64,000 bases of DNA, taken from contig DATNPX010000034.1 of the NCBI GenBank assembly GCA_036702975.1, positions 455,736 through 519,735 on the forward strand. The letters run 5' to 3'. How positions within the stretch are numbered: position 1 is the stretch's first letter; the number at the start of each line of letters is the position of its first letter. The notes beneath the pieces were generated by a model that ran no database searches, was not told the DNA's origin, and saw only the letters and a list, made by a program, of their open reading frames with translations. This document shows, piece after piece, positions 52,290 to 61,435 of the stretch. The translations under genes were made by a program, and so were the position numbers. The DNA comes from DATNPX01 sp036702975 (GTDB lineage Bacteria > Cyanobacteriota > Vampirovibrionia > Obscuribacterales > Obscuribacteraceae).

Positions 52290-54116
52290 TTACTTGTTAA
52301 GCTGTTCGAACCGAGCTCGCAACTTGTCGGAAGCATATACAGGAGCCGAACAAGTATTTCCGCTGCAAAAGAAAGCTGCAGCTCTCGGTAGCTCGGGATA
52401 ATCTATATCGTTGCCCGGAAGCTTACCTTCAGATTTGTCGAAAAACTCAGTCTGCCGATAAGCGAGCGGAAATTGCTGTGATGTTAAGAAAAGATCCTTC
52501 GCAGCTGCATCGCTCTTAGAACCGACTGTTACGAAATGAGGTGGAGGTGCACTCAGCTCATAGTCCGCAAGTAGAATTCCGGCGACCAAACCTGAACGCT
52601 TCTTGACTATAAACGGAGTCGTGATAAATCGCATTGCGATAGTTGCCAAATCCTTGTCGCTCTTTCGACCAGAATAAAAAGAGAGGAGATTGAAGAATCG
52701 CGCGGCACCTATATTTTCATCCAAGTTAATTGCGTTGCCGGCAGCGCTGGCTGGAACTACTGTTACAAATCCTATCTCCGGCTGATTTTCAGAGGCCGGA
52801 GCAGCAAAAGTTTTGCCAACGGAGTCAGCAAGGTTCATCGCCTTTTGCAGATAAGAACGCTCTCCAGAGGCAGCATATAGAGCAAGAAATGCTCGAGCCA
52901 TCGCCAAATTGTCTCCCAGGTATATCTGCTTAGCGTCGCCGGCGTCGTGGCTGAAAAGCTCTCCTTTGCGGCGGTTTGCATCTATCCAGTTCGCCGCATT
53001 TTTGGCTGTGTCCAGATACTTCTTCTCGCCGCTTGCAGCGTAGAGATAGGTGAAAGCTTCAATCGCCCATCCATTTTCGCGAGCATATATATGTTTATCG
53101 ATGCGGGGAATTCCAGCCTTTCTCCTGGCGGCATCGCTTTGGGCGAAGTAATGACTGCTATGCTTACCAGGGATTAAATCGGCATCCTGACTGGTGTAGA
53201 AAACGTTCTCCGGGCTGTATAGAAAATTCAAAAGATAATCAGCAATGCGTTCAGCGACGCGAAGATGTTCTGCATCTTTCCATAATAGGTATGCAAGGCT
53301 GTAAACTCGCATGTTCCCAGCTTGAATCTCCATGATCTTTTCAAAGTGCGGATGCTTCCAATCGTCATCTGTCGAGTATTGATACATGCCGCCCCAAATC
53401 GGATCTAACAAAGCAGTTTGCAATTTTAAAACTTCTTTTGCACGCTGTTCTGATTGGGCATCACCACGAAAAGCTTCAACCATTGCATATTCAACATTGT
53501 CTCGCGGGAGAAATTTCTGTCCGTAGGTCCAGCCACCATTTTTAGTGTCATAGACATCTCTGAATTTTTGACGGATCTCTTTTTTTAGATTTGCGTCTAA
53601 AACCGATTCTGTAGCGAATTTCCCCTTAGAGCCGTTTACTTCTTCGGTAGTATCATTTGGTTTCTGTACGCAATCTTGCAAGATCTCGAGAAATTCAGAT
53701 GGAGGCAAAAAGCCCGACAATAGTTTGCGCTCCTTTCCGGAAGGAGAATAGATGATGGTCGCAGGCCACCCATAGTCTTCATAGCGATTCGCCAAATCGG
53801 GACGCGAGTCTTGATCCACCGAAACCGGAATGTAATGCTCCCGGATAATTTTTTGCACCGCCGCATTGGCGTATGTCTTTTCATCCATGACGTGACACCA
53901 ATGACACCATACCGCATGGAGATCAAGAATCACTAGTTTATTCTGGCTTGCGCTTCTCTTAAAAATGTCATCGGACCAGTCTTGCCATTTGATGGCGGCA
54001 GCGGAAGTCCCGCGGTCGGCACTACCGTCAGCGGCAATACCAGAGGCGGCAACTACAGTGGTGACGTTAATTGCAAACAAAATTGCAACGAACAGAGACA
54101 AGATGGCGCGACGCAT
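52290..54116 (-). CDS. Exported thioredoxin-domain protein (DUF255/YyaL type)
   Basis: 608 residues from ATG 54116, with AGAGGAG 7 nt upstream; the longer frame to 54407 has no support. Signal peptide at 1-24 (ILSLFVAILFAINVTTVVAA). A thioredoxin-like domain about 40-165 has active-site Cys71-His-Trp-Cys74 (LHAVWCHWCHVMDEKTYANA), the W-C-H-W-C-H signature of the DUF255 family. The rest is an (alpha/alpha)6-barrel-like region with NGWAIEAFTYLYAASGEKKY and DNLAMARAFLALYAASGERS repeats, as in YyaL and human SPATA20. Biochemical role is unsettled; a redox role in the periplasm is inferred. Confidence 0.88.
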   Translation of the reverse strand: MRRAILSLFVAILFAINVTTVVAASGIAADGSADRGTSAAAIKWQDWSDDIFKRSASQNKLVILDLHAVWCHWCHVMDEKTYANAAVQKIIREHYIPVSVDQDSRPDLANRYEDYGWPATIIYSPSGKERKLLSGFLPPSEFLEILQDCVQKPNDTTEEVNGSKGKFATESVLDANLKKEIRQKFRDVYDTKNGGWTYGQKFLPRDNVEYAMVEAFRGDAQSEQRAKEVLKLQTALLDPIWGGMYQYSTDDDWKHPHFEKIMEIQAGNMRVYSLAYLLWKDAEHLRVAERIADYLLNFLYSPENVFYTSQDADLIPGKHSSHYFAQSDAARRKAGIPRIDKHIYARENGWAIEAFTYLYAASGEKKYLDTAKNAANWIDANRRKGELFSHDAGDAKQIYLGDNLAMARAFLALYAASGERSYLQKAMNLADSVGKTFAAPASENQPEIGFVTVVPASAAGNAINLDENIGAARFFNLLSFYSGRKSDKDLATIAMRFITTPFIVKKRSGLVAGILLADYELSAPPPHFVTVGSKSDAAAKDLFLTSQQFPLAYRQTEFFDKSEGKLPGNDIDYPELPRAAAFFCSGNTCSAPVYASDKLRARFEQLNK

Positions 54117-54443
54117 GAACTGCTCCTCTCGCAAACGCAGCATTGATGATAGCACTCTCGACCCGAACGTGTATCGGGGAAGCGAAGGCTTTGTCAACGA
54201 GCATACAGCAATGCTTTTACGGGATATTTGACAGTCATGGATGCAAGCTAGTACGATCAGACCGATCGGTTTGTTTTCTCTTTTTATGCCAAAAGCTAGC
54301 GGCGGCGCAAAAACAATCGCAGCTCGAAACTTGCCGCAGGACATATCGAAATTGCGTGAGGTCACTGACACAACCTTTGACACAGGCAAACAATAGAAAC
54401 CCAGCAAACATCAGGCTCTACTCGAATTCCGCCCGCACCATAT
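54117..54443. promoter_or_regulatory. Divergent promoter region with candidate TetR operator
   Basis: About 330 bp between the DUF255 gene and the TetR gene. CAGACCGATCGGTTTG at 54258-54273 is a 16-bp near-perfect palindrome (one mismatch) centred on ACCGATCGGT, a form used by several TetR repressors. Confidence 0.5.
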
Positions 54444-55055
54444 ATGAGCAAAGGGAAGACTACAAGAGAAATGATCGTTTCGCGGTCGGCGAGCTTGTTC
54501 AACCGTCGTGGTTTTTTTGGCGCCTCAATGTCAGACGTAATGGAAGTCACAGGGCTTGAAAAAGGAGGCATCTACAACCATTTCGCTAGCAAGGAAGAAC
54601 TTGCTCTGGCCGCGTTCGATCATATAGTCGATGTCCATTCCGAACGCGTCAAAAAATTGGTAGACGCTGGCAATACATGCGAAGAGAAACTCATAGGACT
54701 TATTGAGGGATTTCAACAAATCGTGACGCAGCCAACCTTTGAAGGTGGATGCCCGCTGCTCAACTGTGCAGTTGAGAGCGATGACACACACACGATTTTA
54801 CGGGCACGGGTACGAGCAGCAATTAAGAAAATACTCAAAGCGGTCGAACTAATTGTCCAACGCGGGATAGAGACAAAAGAATTTCGCTCAGAGCTAGCAC
54901 CTCTTGTAGTGGCGCATTTTCTCTTCGCTTCACTGGAAGGAGGTATTCTTTTGGCAAAACTTTATAGCGAACCGCACAGACTAGAGATGATTGCAATTCA
55001 ACTCAAAGACTACATTCGGTCGTGCAGAACCGTTGGGTCATCCGATTCAAACTAA
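54444..55055 (+). CDS. TetR family transcriptional regulator
   Basis: 203 residues. N-terminal helix-turn-helix: REMIVSRSASLFNRRGFFGA, then SMSDVMEVTGLEKGGIYNHF at about 28-47. C-terminal domain (GGCPLLNCAVESDDTHTILR) matches the group containing AcuR/YcdC-like regulators. It is followed after 26 bp by a cupin gene, so the pair is likely co-transcribed and autoregulated through the palindrome at 54258. Inducer unknown. Confidence 0.9.
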   Translation: MSKGKTTREMIVSRSASLFNRRGFFGASMSDVMEVTGLEKGGIYNHFASKEELALAAFDHIVDVHSERVKKLVDAGNTCEEKLIGLIEGFQQIVTQPTFEGGCPLLNCAVESDDTHTILRARVRAAIKKILKAVELIVQRGIETKEFRSELAPLVVAHFLFASLEGGILLAKLYSEPHRLEMIAIQLKDYIRSCRTVGSSDSN

Positions 55056-55081
55056 AACACACCACACAAAGGAGAGGCATT

Positions 55082-55564
55082 ATGAGCCTTAAAGAACAGT
55101 GTCTAGATCAAAAGATCAGTACCAAACATGGACAACACTACTCAGCGATTAGTCCCGGCAGCTTCTCAAAACTCGTTCAATACAAACTCAAACATCCGTT
55201 GATTCCGGACCGGCTTGTTCCGGGCAAGCTTTTTCTAAAAGATCATATAAACCTGACCGGAATGCAAATCTCGCTGGGCACCGTACCGCCAGGCAAAGGT
55301 ACACCGTTTACTCATGCGCATAAGCTGAACGAAGAAGTGTACATTTTCGTCCGAGGCAAGGGACAAATGCTTGTCGACGACGAGATTATCGAAGTCGAAG
55401 AAGGCAGTGCTGTTCGAGTGGCACCGGCAGGAGTGCGAGCTTTCCGCAACACTTCCGAGGAAGAATTACACTACGTCGTCATTCAAGCGAAAGAGAACTC
55501 ACTGAGCCAAGATACATTTGATGATGGAATTCCTGGCGCTAATCCTCCAAGCTGGCCGGACTAA
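55082..55564 (+). CDS. Cupin-domain protein
   Basis: 160 residues from ATG 55082 (AAAGGAG 8 nt upstream). A single double-stranded beta-helix: motif 1 is GKGTPFTHAHKLNEEVYIFV with metal ligands His-x-His and Glu, motif 2 is GSAVRVAPAGVRAFRN, where the usual second-motif His is replaced by Arg/Ala region residues, so metal binding may be altered. Likely a small oxygenase, isomerase or binding protein. Paired with the TetR gene upstream. Confidence 0.85.
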   Translation: MSLKEQCLDQKISTKHGQHYSAISPGSFSKLVQYKLKHPLIPDRLVPGKLFLKDHINLTGMQISLGTVPPGKGTPFTHAHKLNEEVYIFVRGKGQMLVDDEIIEVEEGSAVRVAPAGVRAFRNTSEEELHYVVIQAKENSLSQDTFDDGIPGANPPSWPD

Positions 55565-55590
55565 TCGCCAGTTGAACTAAGTCTTCGCGC

Positions 55591-55630
55591 ATCAAGTCCC
55601 GGGAGTGAGCAAAGCGCCCGGGCTTTGCCT
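55591..55630 (+). terminator. Probable terminator after the cupin gene
   Basis: CCCGGG at 55599-55604 can pair with CCCGGG at 55616-55621 with flanking A-G/C-T pairs; followed by CTTTGCCTT. Weak T-run. Confidence 0.45.
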
Positions 55631-55725
55631 TGCCACGTCCCAAAATGCCGATAATCGTGCTATTGTCTTCTTGCTCTTGCTGGTAGTGGCAATGCGGCAA
55701 CCGCGGTATCTCGCAAAAAGTGTCC

Positions 55726-56664
55726 ATGAATCAATTCGATTTAGCAAAAGCTGAAACCTCTCGCGCCACCTTTGACAAGAGTGAAGCGAGCAAGAATTTC
55801 GTCGCCCTAAAAGAGCTTGATGAGGCCGGCTGCGCATACCATGCACACGGTTGTTTCGCTGAAGCGGAATCTTGTTATCAAACTGTGCTGCAAGTGATGA
55901 ATGCGAACGATCTCGAAAACGCAGACACACTCGAGACAATGCACCGACTGGCCATTTTGCATCGAGTGCAACGAAAATATGCCGAAGCCGAACGCGATCA
56001 CCTCGAAGCAGTTCGAATTGCCACCAAACTACACGGTGCCAATCACACTAAAGTCGCTGAGCACAAATTGTATCTTGCTGGCTTTTACCACAGTTTCGGA
56101 CGCAGCAATGAAGCCTTGCAGGCAATGGACGAAAGTCTGCGAGCCTACAAAGCAAAAGAAGGTGAGAACTCGCCGAGTGTGGGCAATTGCCACTTCGCGC
56201 TAGCCCTTATATACAGCAAGATGCCAAACAAACAAATGGATGCTGCGCGCGAATACGACCAGGCTCACAACATCTCAACCAAACACATGCTCGGACGAGA
56301 CGAAACAATCGCCAACGGACTTTTTGGAATGGCGATGTATCACTATCGACAAGGAGACCTCGAAAGCGCTGAGACCTTATTCCGTCATTCCATAATTTTG
56401 CAAGAAGAGTCTCTTTGGCCATTTCATCCGCTTGTTCCGAAGACCTTACTTAAACTTGGAGACTTTTACGACAGCCAACAACTCCCAGACAAGGCCGAAC
56501 TTTGTTATTGCTCAGCACTCGAAAAGCAGCAAGCTGTATTCGGCGAAAGCGATCCATCCCTTGTTGACGCGTTGACGAGGTTGGCCAAATTCTATGCTCG
56601 CCACGGTAATGAGGAGCAAGCCCGAGAATTTGGCAGAAGAATAATTCAACTGGAAGACAGTTAA
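55726..56664 (+). CDS. TPR protein (kinesin-light-chain type)
   Basis: 312 residues from ATG 55726 (an in-frame GTG lies 6 bp upstream). Six or seven 42-residue tetratricopeptide repeats through most of the length: CYQTVLQVMNANDLENADTL, HRVQRKYAEAERDHLEAVRI, YHSFGRSNEALQAMDESLRA, YRQGDLESAETLFRHSIILQ, ALTRLAKFYARHGNEEQARE. The same type as the protein at 6080. No signal peptide or catalytic domain. Probably a cytosolic scaffold. Confidence 0.85.
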   Translation: MNQFDLAKAETSRATFDKSEASKNFVALKELDEAGCAYHAHGCFAEAESCYQTVLQVMNANDLENADTLETMHRLAILHRVQRKYAEAERDHLEAVRIATKLHGANHTKVAEHKLYLAGFYHSFGRSNEALQAMDESLRAYKAKEGENSPSVGNCHFALALIYSKMPNKQMDAAREYDQAHNISTKHMLGRDETIANGLFGMAMYHYRQGDLESAETLFRHSIILQEESLWPFHPLVPKTLLKLGDFYDSQQLPDKAELCYCSALEKQQAVFGESDPSLVDALTRLAKFYARHGNEEQAREFGRRIIQLEDS

Positions 56665-56794
56665 GGTTCTATTGCCGACAGTAAGAAAGCTCCTTCAGGA
56701 CATAGAAAATCAGCCCGTACGAACTTATAAAAAGTTCAAAAAGGCTAATCAGTACTGCTTTTGCGCAAATAGAAGCCCCCTCAATGAGCAAGCG

Positions 56795-56834
56795 GGTGAC
56801 AAAAGTAAACCGATATCGGTTTACCAAAATGATC
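56795..56834. repeat. Palindromic element (copy I)
   Basis: Perfect 20-bp core at 56805-56824; left outer arm GGTGA and right outer TGATC are both 5 nt from the core. Lies between two + strand genes. Confidence 0.92.
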
Positions 56835-56938
56835 TGACAGTTCAAGCGTTCCGAAAAAAATTAACCACTTATCATTCAAAACTTTGAACTTTTTCTCCTT
56901 CCCGAACGTATTACATACTAGCGGGTAGGAGATTTGAT

Positions 56939-57166
56939 ATGTCGATTGTATTATTCGTAGCTTTTCTTCCGGTATTCGGATTGGTACTAATCATCACGCT
57001 TGATCTGCTGGAGCAGCTGAGAAGCGATATGAATGCTGACCGAAAGGCAATAGAACTATTACGCGAATTGGCCGCGAAGTCAGTGGTACCGTCCACGGCA
57101 TCACCACAAGTAGCGAGCATGCTTGCAACTAGCAGAAAGTTGACTGTGTGGTCCAAGTGGTACTAG
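56939..57166 (+). CDS. Small single-helix membrane protein
   Basis: 75 residues. TAGGAGA lies 6-7 nt before the ATG. One N-terminal helix (VLFVAFLPVFGLVLIITLDL at 4-23) followed by an amphipathic, charged segment (LEQLRSDMNADRKAIELLRE) and a short tail. Looks like a membrane-anchored regulatory peptide. Family not recognised. It converges on cysK. Confidence 0.6.
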   Translation: MSIVLFVAFLPVFGLVLIITLDLLEQLRSDMNADRKAIELLRELAAKSVVPSTASPQVASMLATSRKLTVWSKWY

Positions 57167-57265
57167 GTATCCGCTTGCAATCACAGCTAGCCAGCTGGAT
57201 GGTTGCACCTCGGAGCAAGCCTAAACATCAGCTCCAGGGTGGAACGGAACCATCAGCGATGACGA

Positions 57266-58243
57266 CTAACCTGCAGCCACTGGAGTTGCAGTTGCCGGCG
57301 GAGCTTCGAACATCGGGGTGGATAGATATCGCTCACCAGTGCTGCAGAAAACAGTAACTATGGTCTTTCCTTTGTTTTCTGGACGCTGCGCTACTTTCAT
57401 AGCTGCACACAGGTTTGCACCACTGCTAATACCAGCAAGTATTCCCTCCGATACTGCAATCTTGCGACCCCACTCGAACGCCTCGTCGTTTGTAATTTGA
57501 ATTACTTCATCGATCACAGACAGGTCCAAATTGCCGGGAATGAAGCCGGCACCTATCCCCTGGATCTTGTGCGGACCGGGTTTAACAGTTTGCTTTTCTA
57601 AGGTCTGTGTAATCACCGGACTGTCAGTCGGTTCGACTGCAACAATCTGCACCTTCGGATTTCTTTTTTTGAACACTTGCCCGACACCAGTGATGGTGCC
57701 TCCGGTCCCGACTCCGGCAACGAAAATGTCGACCTTGCCGTTAGTGTCACGCCAGATCTCCTCAGCAGTCGTTTCGCGGTGAATTTGCGGATTTGCAGGA
57801 TTATCGAATTGGCCAAGCATGAAAGCATGTTCGTTGTTGCGTACAAGCTCATCGGCTTTGCTAATCGCACCCTTCATTCCTTCCGGGCCCGGAGTCAGGA
57901 CAAGCTCGGCGCCTAATGCAACCAGCAATTTTCGGCGCTCGACCGACATTGTCTCTGGCATAGTCAGGATGAGCTTGTAGCCGCGGGCGGCCGCGACAAA
58001 TGCGAGCGCAATGCCCGTGTTTCCAGAGGTGGGCTCGACCAAAAAGTTGACTCCCGGCTTTATTTTTCCAGCCTTCTCGGCCGCATCCACCATAGCGACA
58101 CCGATACGATCCTTGACTGAGCTGAGTGGATTGAAAAACTCGCACTTCGCCAAAATGGTGGCATCGACGCTCTCGGCTAATTTATTGATCTTGACGAGAG
58201 CCGTACCGCCAATTGTTTTTGTGATATCAGTTGCGATTGCCAT
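57266..58243 (-). CDS. cysK: Cysteine synthase
   Basis: 325 residues, ATG with AGGAG 7 nt upstream. Fold type II PLP enzyme that makes cysteine from O-acetylserine and sulfide. PLP lysine in PLSSVKDRIGVAMVDAAE, the phosphate loop GVGTGGTITGVG, the substrate loop EPTSGNTGIALAF, and the C-terminal STGERYLST are all standard. A Pro/Ala-rich tail follows. It is consistent with the sulfur amino-acid genes at 10.8-25 kb but is not in an operon with them. Confidence 0.95.
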   Translation of the reverse strand: MAIATDITKTIGGTALVKINKLAESVDATILAKCEFFNPLSSVKDRIGVAMVDAAEKAGKIKPGVNFLVEPTSGNTGIALAFVAAARGYKLILTMPETMSVERRKLLVALGAELVLTPGPEGMKGAISKADELVRNNEHAFMLGQFDNPANPQIHRETTAEEIWRDTNGKVDIFVAGVGTGGTITGVGQVFKKRNPKVQIVAVEPTDSPVITQTLEKQTVKPGPHKIQGIGAGFIPGNLDLSVIDEVIQITNDEAFEWGRKIAVSEGILAGISSGANLCAAMKVAQRPENKGKTIVTVFCSTGERYLSTPMFEAPPATATPVAAG

Positions 58244-58393
58244 TTTTCACTCCTGTTTGTGACTGCGGCTCTATCCTTTTACTTTCATGTTACTTTCATG
58301 GCCACACCTAAGGCGTGACAGCAGCCCGATGCTCAGCACTGGATCAACATGAAAATTTGCCGCATAACTGTTCGAAAACTAAACGCCGTGTCT

Positions 58394-58470
58394 GCCTCAT
58401 CTCTGCCGCTATCGATTTTGCGTTTGCCGCTATCGACTTCGCATTTGTCGCTGTCGCTTTGGCGCTTGTC
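58394..58470. repeat. 21-bp imperfect tandem repeat
   Basis: Three units of about 21 bp around GCCGCTATCGATTTTGCGTTT, GCCGCTATCGACTTCGCATTT and GTCGCTGTCGCTTTGGCGCTT. They lie in the gap between cysK and the DUF1292 gene; a short + strand frame through them (A-A-I-D-F-A-F heptads) is not convincing as a gene. Confidence 0.75.
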
Positions 58471-58493
58471 GCCAACAACTCAACGACTGCCAC

Positions 58494-58820
58494 TTAAGAC
58501 TCAGATTCTTCCTCTTCTGCTTCATTCGCTCGTTCTTCGACGTAACGAACTACGCGCTCGAACTCTTCATCACTTTCGATGGTTTGGAAAATCGACTGAT
58601 CGTCACGCGTTACCAAACGCATGAGAACAAGCGATCCTTCATCGTCCTCTTCTTCCTCGTTCTCAGGCTGAACTCCACTTCCCGGCAACTTGAGAAGCAA
58701 AGCGTACTCTACGTTCTCGAAATCGAAAATGTCCAGAATTTGACACGAATACGAGTGACCATCTTCGCCTTCCAGAGTAATGATCGCCTCTTCCGGTTGC
58801 GTCTGTGCTTCGTTGTTCAT
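58494..58820 (-). CDS. DUF1292 family protein
   Basis: 108 residues, highly acidic. The core matches DUF1292: ITLEGEDGHSYSCQILDIFD, then FENVEYALLLKLPGSG and LVLMRLVTRDDQSIFQTIES, ending in a Glu-rich tail. TGAGGAT lies before the ATG. The gene starts 19 bp after the K+ channel stop, so the two are co-transcribed. Family function unknown; common in Firmicutes and Cyanobacteria. Confidence 0.85.
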   Translation of the reverse strand: MNNEAQTQPEEAIITLEGEDGHSYSCQILDIFDFENVEYALLLKLPGSGVQPENEEEEDDEGSLVLMRLVTRDDQSIFQTIESDEEFERVVRYVEERANEAEEEESES

Positions 58821-58839
58821 AAGATCCTCAGTAGTGTCG

Positions 58840-59835
58840 CTATCGAGCCAATTCTGATAGTTTTTTGAGCTGTTGTGCGGTTCCTAAAGCGATGAGCTCA
58901 TCACCCGTCTGAAATACGAGGTCAGGAGAAGGGTTCGTCATCAGCTTACCACCTTGTCTGACCGCCAAGATCATCGCCCCGGATGTCTGCTTAATGCTCG
59001 CCTCTTTTAGCGCTGCTCCAATGAGCACACTCCCGGCACTCAATGTGACTTGCTCCATGCGCAGGTCGTATCCTTCGGTATGCATGACTACGTCCAGAAA
59101 CTCCGTCACCAAAGGATGCGTCACCGACGCCGCCAAGCGCCGCCCGCAAATTGTATAGGGCGATATGACCATGTGCGCGCCAGCCCGACGCAACTTCGAC
59201 TCTGAGCCCAAATTGCTTGCTCGCGAGACAATTGTTATGTTCTCGTTGAATCCTTTCGCTGAGAGCGTAATAAAAGTATTTGTAGAGTCGTCAGGCAGGG
59301 CACAAATAACGCCTTTTGCAGAGTGAATCTGAGCTTGCGTTAAGATCTCGTCCTCGGACGCATCGCCTTCGATTACCAGATATCCTGCTTCCGCAGCCTT
59401 TTTCGCGTTGGTTTGATCACTCTCAATGACAACGAACGGCATTTCATTTATACGAAAGTGGTCGCACACCTCCTGTCCTGTTCGCCCAAAACCGCACACA
59501 ATCTGGTGGTCTTTAAGCTTGACAATCTTTTCTTTCATGCGCCTCCCATGGAAATCCAAATTCAAAATGGCTTGCACGATGTCGCTCAAGACATAAGCTG
59601 CCACTGCCACACTGCAGAGAATGAAAACTATCGTGAAGATTTTCCCGGTCTCGTCGAGCGGATGTACTTCACCGAATCCGACCGTCGTCATAGTAGTCAC
59701 GGTCATGTAAAGAGAATCTACGAAGCTCCAGTGCTCGCACAACATGAATCCAATAGTGCCGAAACAGAGGAGCCCTGTGGCTCGCGAGACATCGATAGCG
59801 ATTCGTCGTCTCAGTGATGTGTTAGCTGTTGCCAA
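58840..59835 (-). CDS. Two-helix K+ channel with RCK (TrkA) domain
   Basis: 331 residues, TTG start with AGGGG 8 nt upstream. MthK-like plan: outer helix (ATGLLCFGTIGFMLCEHWS), pore with filter TTMTTVGFGEV, inner helix (IFTIVFILCSVAVAAYVLSD), then an RCK N-domain Rossmann fold (HQIVCGFGRTGQEVCDHF, acidic ESDQTN) and RCK C-domain (LSAGSVLIGAALKEASIKQT). The filter reads V-G-F-G-E rather than V-G-Y-G-D, still within K+ channel variation. A ligand-gated K+ channel in the inner membrane. Works against KimA-type uptake in K+ balance, by inference. Divergent from atpD. Confidence 0.9.
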   Translation of the reverse strand: MATANTSLRRRIAIDVSRATGLLCFGTIGFMLCEHWSFVDSLYMTVTTMTTVGFGEVHPLDETGKIFTIVFILCSVAVAAYVLSDIVQAILNLDFHGRRMKEKIVKLKDHQIVCGFGRTGQEVCDHFRINEMPFVVIESDQTNAKKAAEAGYLVIEGDASEDEILTQAQIHSAKGVICALPDDSTNTFITLSAKGFNENITIVSRASNLGSESKLRRAGAHMVISPYTICGRRLAASVTHPLVTEFLDVVMHTEGYDLRMEQVTLSAGSVLIGAALKEASIKQTSGAMILAVRQGGKLMTNPSPDLVFQTGDELIALGTAQQLKKLSELAR

Positions 59836-60007
59836 AACTTGATCCCCTAATAACGAAAAGTATCATAAACGACTGAGGCAATGAGGCTGCCAGCGGTTAC
59901 TCTATTGCTGTTAAGATCTAGCCTTCGAGGCATCATGAGTGCGTTCGGGCATCTTGCCTGAAGCACCGTGCGAGCCAATCCGGCACCCACACAAGAGCGG
60001 AGTTTCA

Positions 60008-61435
60008 ATGAGCACAGTACTTACCAGCACTGAGGGTAGAGTCGTCGCAGTTATCGGACCGGTAATCGACGTAGAATTTCCAAGCGGTCAACTGCCTGAG
60101 ATCTACCACGCCCTGCAAATCACCGGAAAAAGCACCGCTGGTGACGATCTAAAGATTGTTTGCGAAGTTCAGCAGATGCTTGGTGACAATCGCGTACGCA
60201 CCGTCGCCATGAGCTCGACCGACGGCATGACAAGAGGGATGAAGGCGATCAATACCGGCGAGTCGATCAAAGTTCCGGTAGGCAAAGCCACTCTCGGCAG
60301 AATCATCAACGTTCTCGGCGAACCTGTGGACGAAGAAGGTCCGGTCAAAGCAGATGATTACTGGTCCATTCACAGACCGTGCCCGACTCTCGACGACCTG
60401 CAAACAGACACCATCGTGTTCGAAACCGGTATCAAAGTCGTTGACCTCCTCGCTCCTTACATCAAAGGTGGAAAGGTCGGACTGTTCGGTGGCGCCGGAG
60501 TAGGTAAGACAGTTATCATCATGGAGTTGATCCATAACATCGCTTCACACCACGGCGGATTTTCAGTATTCGGTGGCGTAGGCGAACGCACCCGCGAAGG
60601 CAACGACCTTTACGCGGAAATGAAAGAGTCAGGCGTTATCGACAAAGTAGCCCTGGTCTACGGTCAGATGAACGAGCCACCGGGTGCTCGTATGCGCGTC
60701 GGAATTTCAGCGCTGACGGTGGCTGAGTATTTCAGAGACGTGGCCAAGCAAGACGTGCTGCTCTTCGTAGACAACATCTTCCGCTTCGTGCAAGCAGGTT
60801 CTGAGGTGTCCGCTCTGCTTGGACGTATGCCATCAGCCGTGGGATACCAACCGACATTGGCTAACGAAATGGGTGAATTGCAAGAGCGCATCACATCCAC
60901 TAAGAACGGCTCCATCACTTCGGTACAAGCCGTATATGTGCCCGCCGACGACTTGACCGACCCAGCACCTGCCACCACATTCGCTCACCTGGATTCAACT
61001 ACCGTGTTGAGCAGACAGATCGCTGAGTTGGGCATCTACCCAGCCGTCGACCCGCTCGCTTCCACAAGTACAGCTTTGAAACCAGAAGTAGTTGGTGAAG
61101 AGCACTACAAGATCGCCCGCGAAGTACAACAGACTCTGCAACGTTACAAAGACTTGCAAGACATTATCGCCATTCTCGGTATGGACGAATTGAGTGCCGA
61201 AGACAAGATCACAGTTCAACGCGCACGCAAAATCCAGCGATTCTTCAGCCAACCGTTCTTCGTGGCAGCTCAGTTCACAGGACGCGAAGGCAAGTACGTG
61301 CCGCTCAAAGAGACGATCGAAGCGTTCCGCCAGATTCTCAATGGCGACCTCGACGAACTCCCGGAACAAGCGTTCTACATGGTCGGCAACATCGAAGAAG
61401 TGAAAGCCGAAGCGAAGAAACTAGCGGAAGCTTAA
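60008..61435 (+). CDS. atpD: ATP synthase subunit beta
   Basis: 475 residues from ATG 60008 (GCGGAG 6 nt upstream); the frame is open to 59939 but without homology. Catalytic F1 subunit. Walker A GGAGVGKT, catalytic Glu in GGVGERTREGNDLY, Walker B VLLFVDNIFRF, and the DELSAEDK segment (DELSEED equivalent). Normal length. It is the first gene of a three-gene unit atpD / ClpP-like / atpC; the other ATP synthase genes are not here, the split seen in Cyanobacteria. Confidence 0.97.
   Translation: MSTVLTSTEGRVVAVIGPVIDVEFPSGQLPEIYHALQITGKSTAGDDLKIVCEVQQMLGDNRVRTVAMSSTDGMTRGMKAINTGESIKVPVGKATLGRIINVLGEPVDEEGPVKADDYWSIHRPCPTLDDLQTDTIVFETGIKVVDLLAPYIKGGKVGLFGGAGVGKTVIIMELIHNIASHHGGFSVFGGVGERTREGNDLYAEMKESGVIDKVALVYGQMNEPPGARMRVGISALTVAEYFRDVAKQDVLLFVDNIFRFVQAGSEVSALLGRMPSAVGYQPTLANEMGELQERITSTKNGSITSVQAVYVPADDLTDPAPATTFAHLDSTTVLSRQIAELGIYPAVDPLASTSTALKPEVVGEEHYKIAREVQQTLQRYKDLQDIIAILGMDELSAEDKITVQRARKIQRFFSQPFFVAAQFTGREGKYVPLKETIEAFRQILNGDLDELPEQAFYMVGNIEEVKAEAKKLAEA

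Noticed and set aside
56672..56887. 71-codon + strand frame running through palindrome copy I
   Set aside because: It translates a repeat element and lacks a start signal.
58315..58497. 60-codon + strand frame of A-A-I-D-F-A-F heptads
   Set aside because: Produced by a 21-bp DNA repeat; no ribosome site and no homology recognised.
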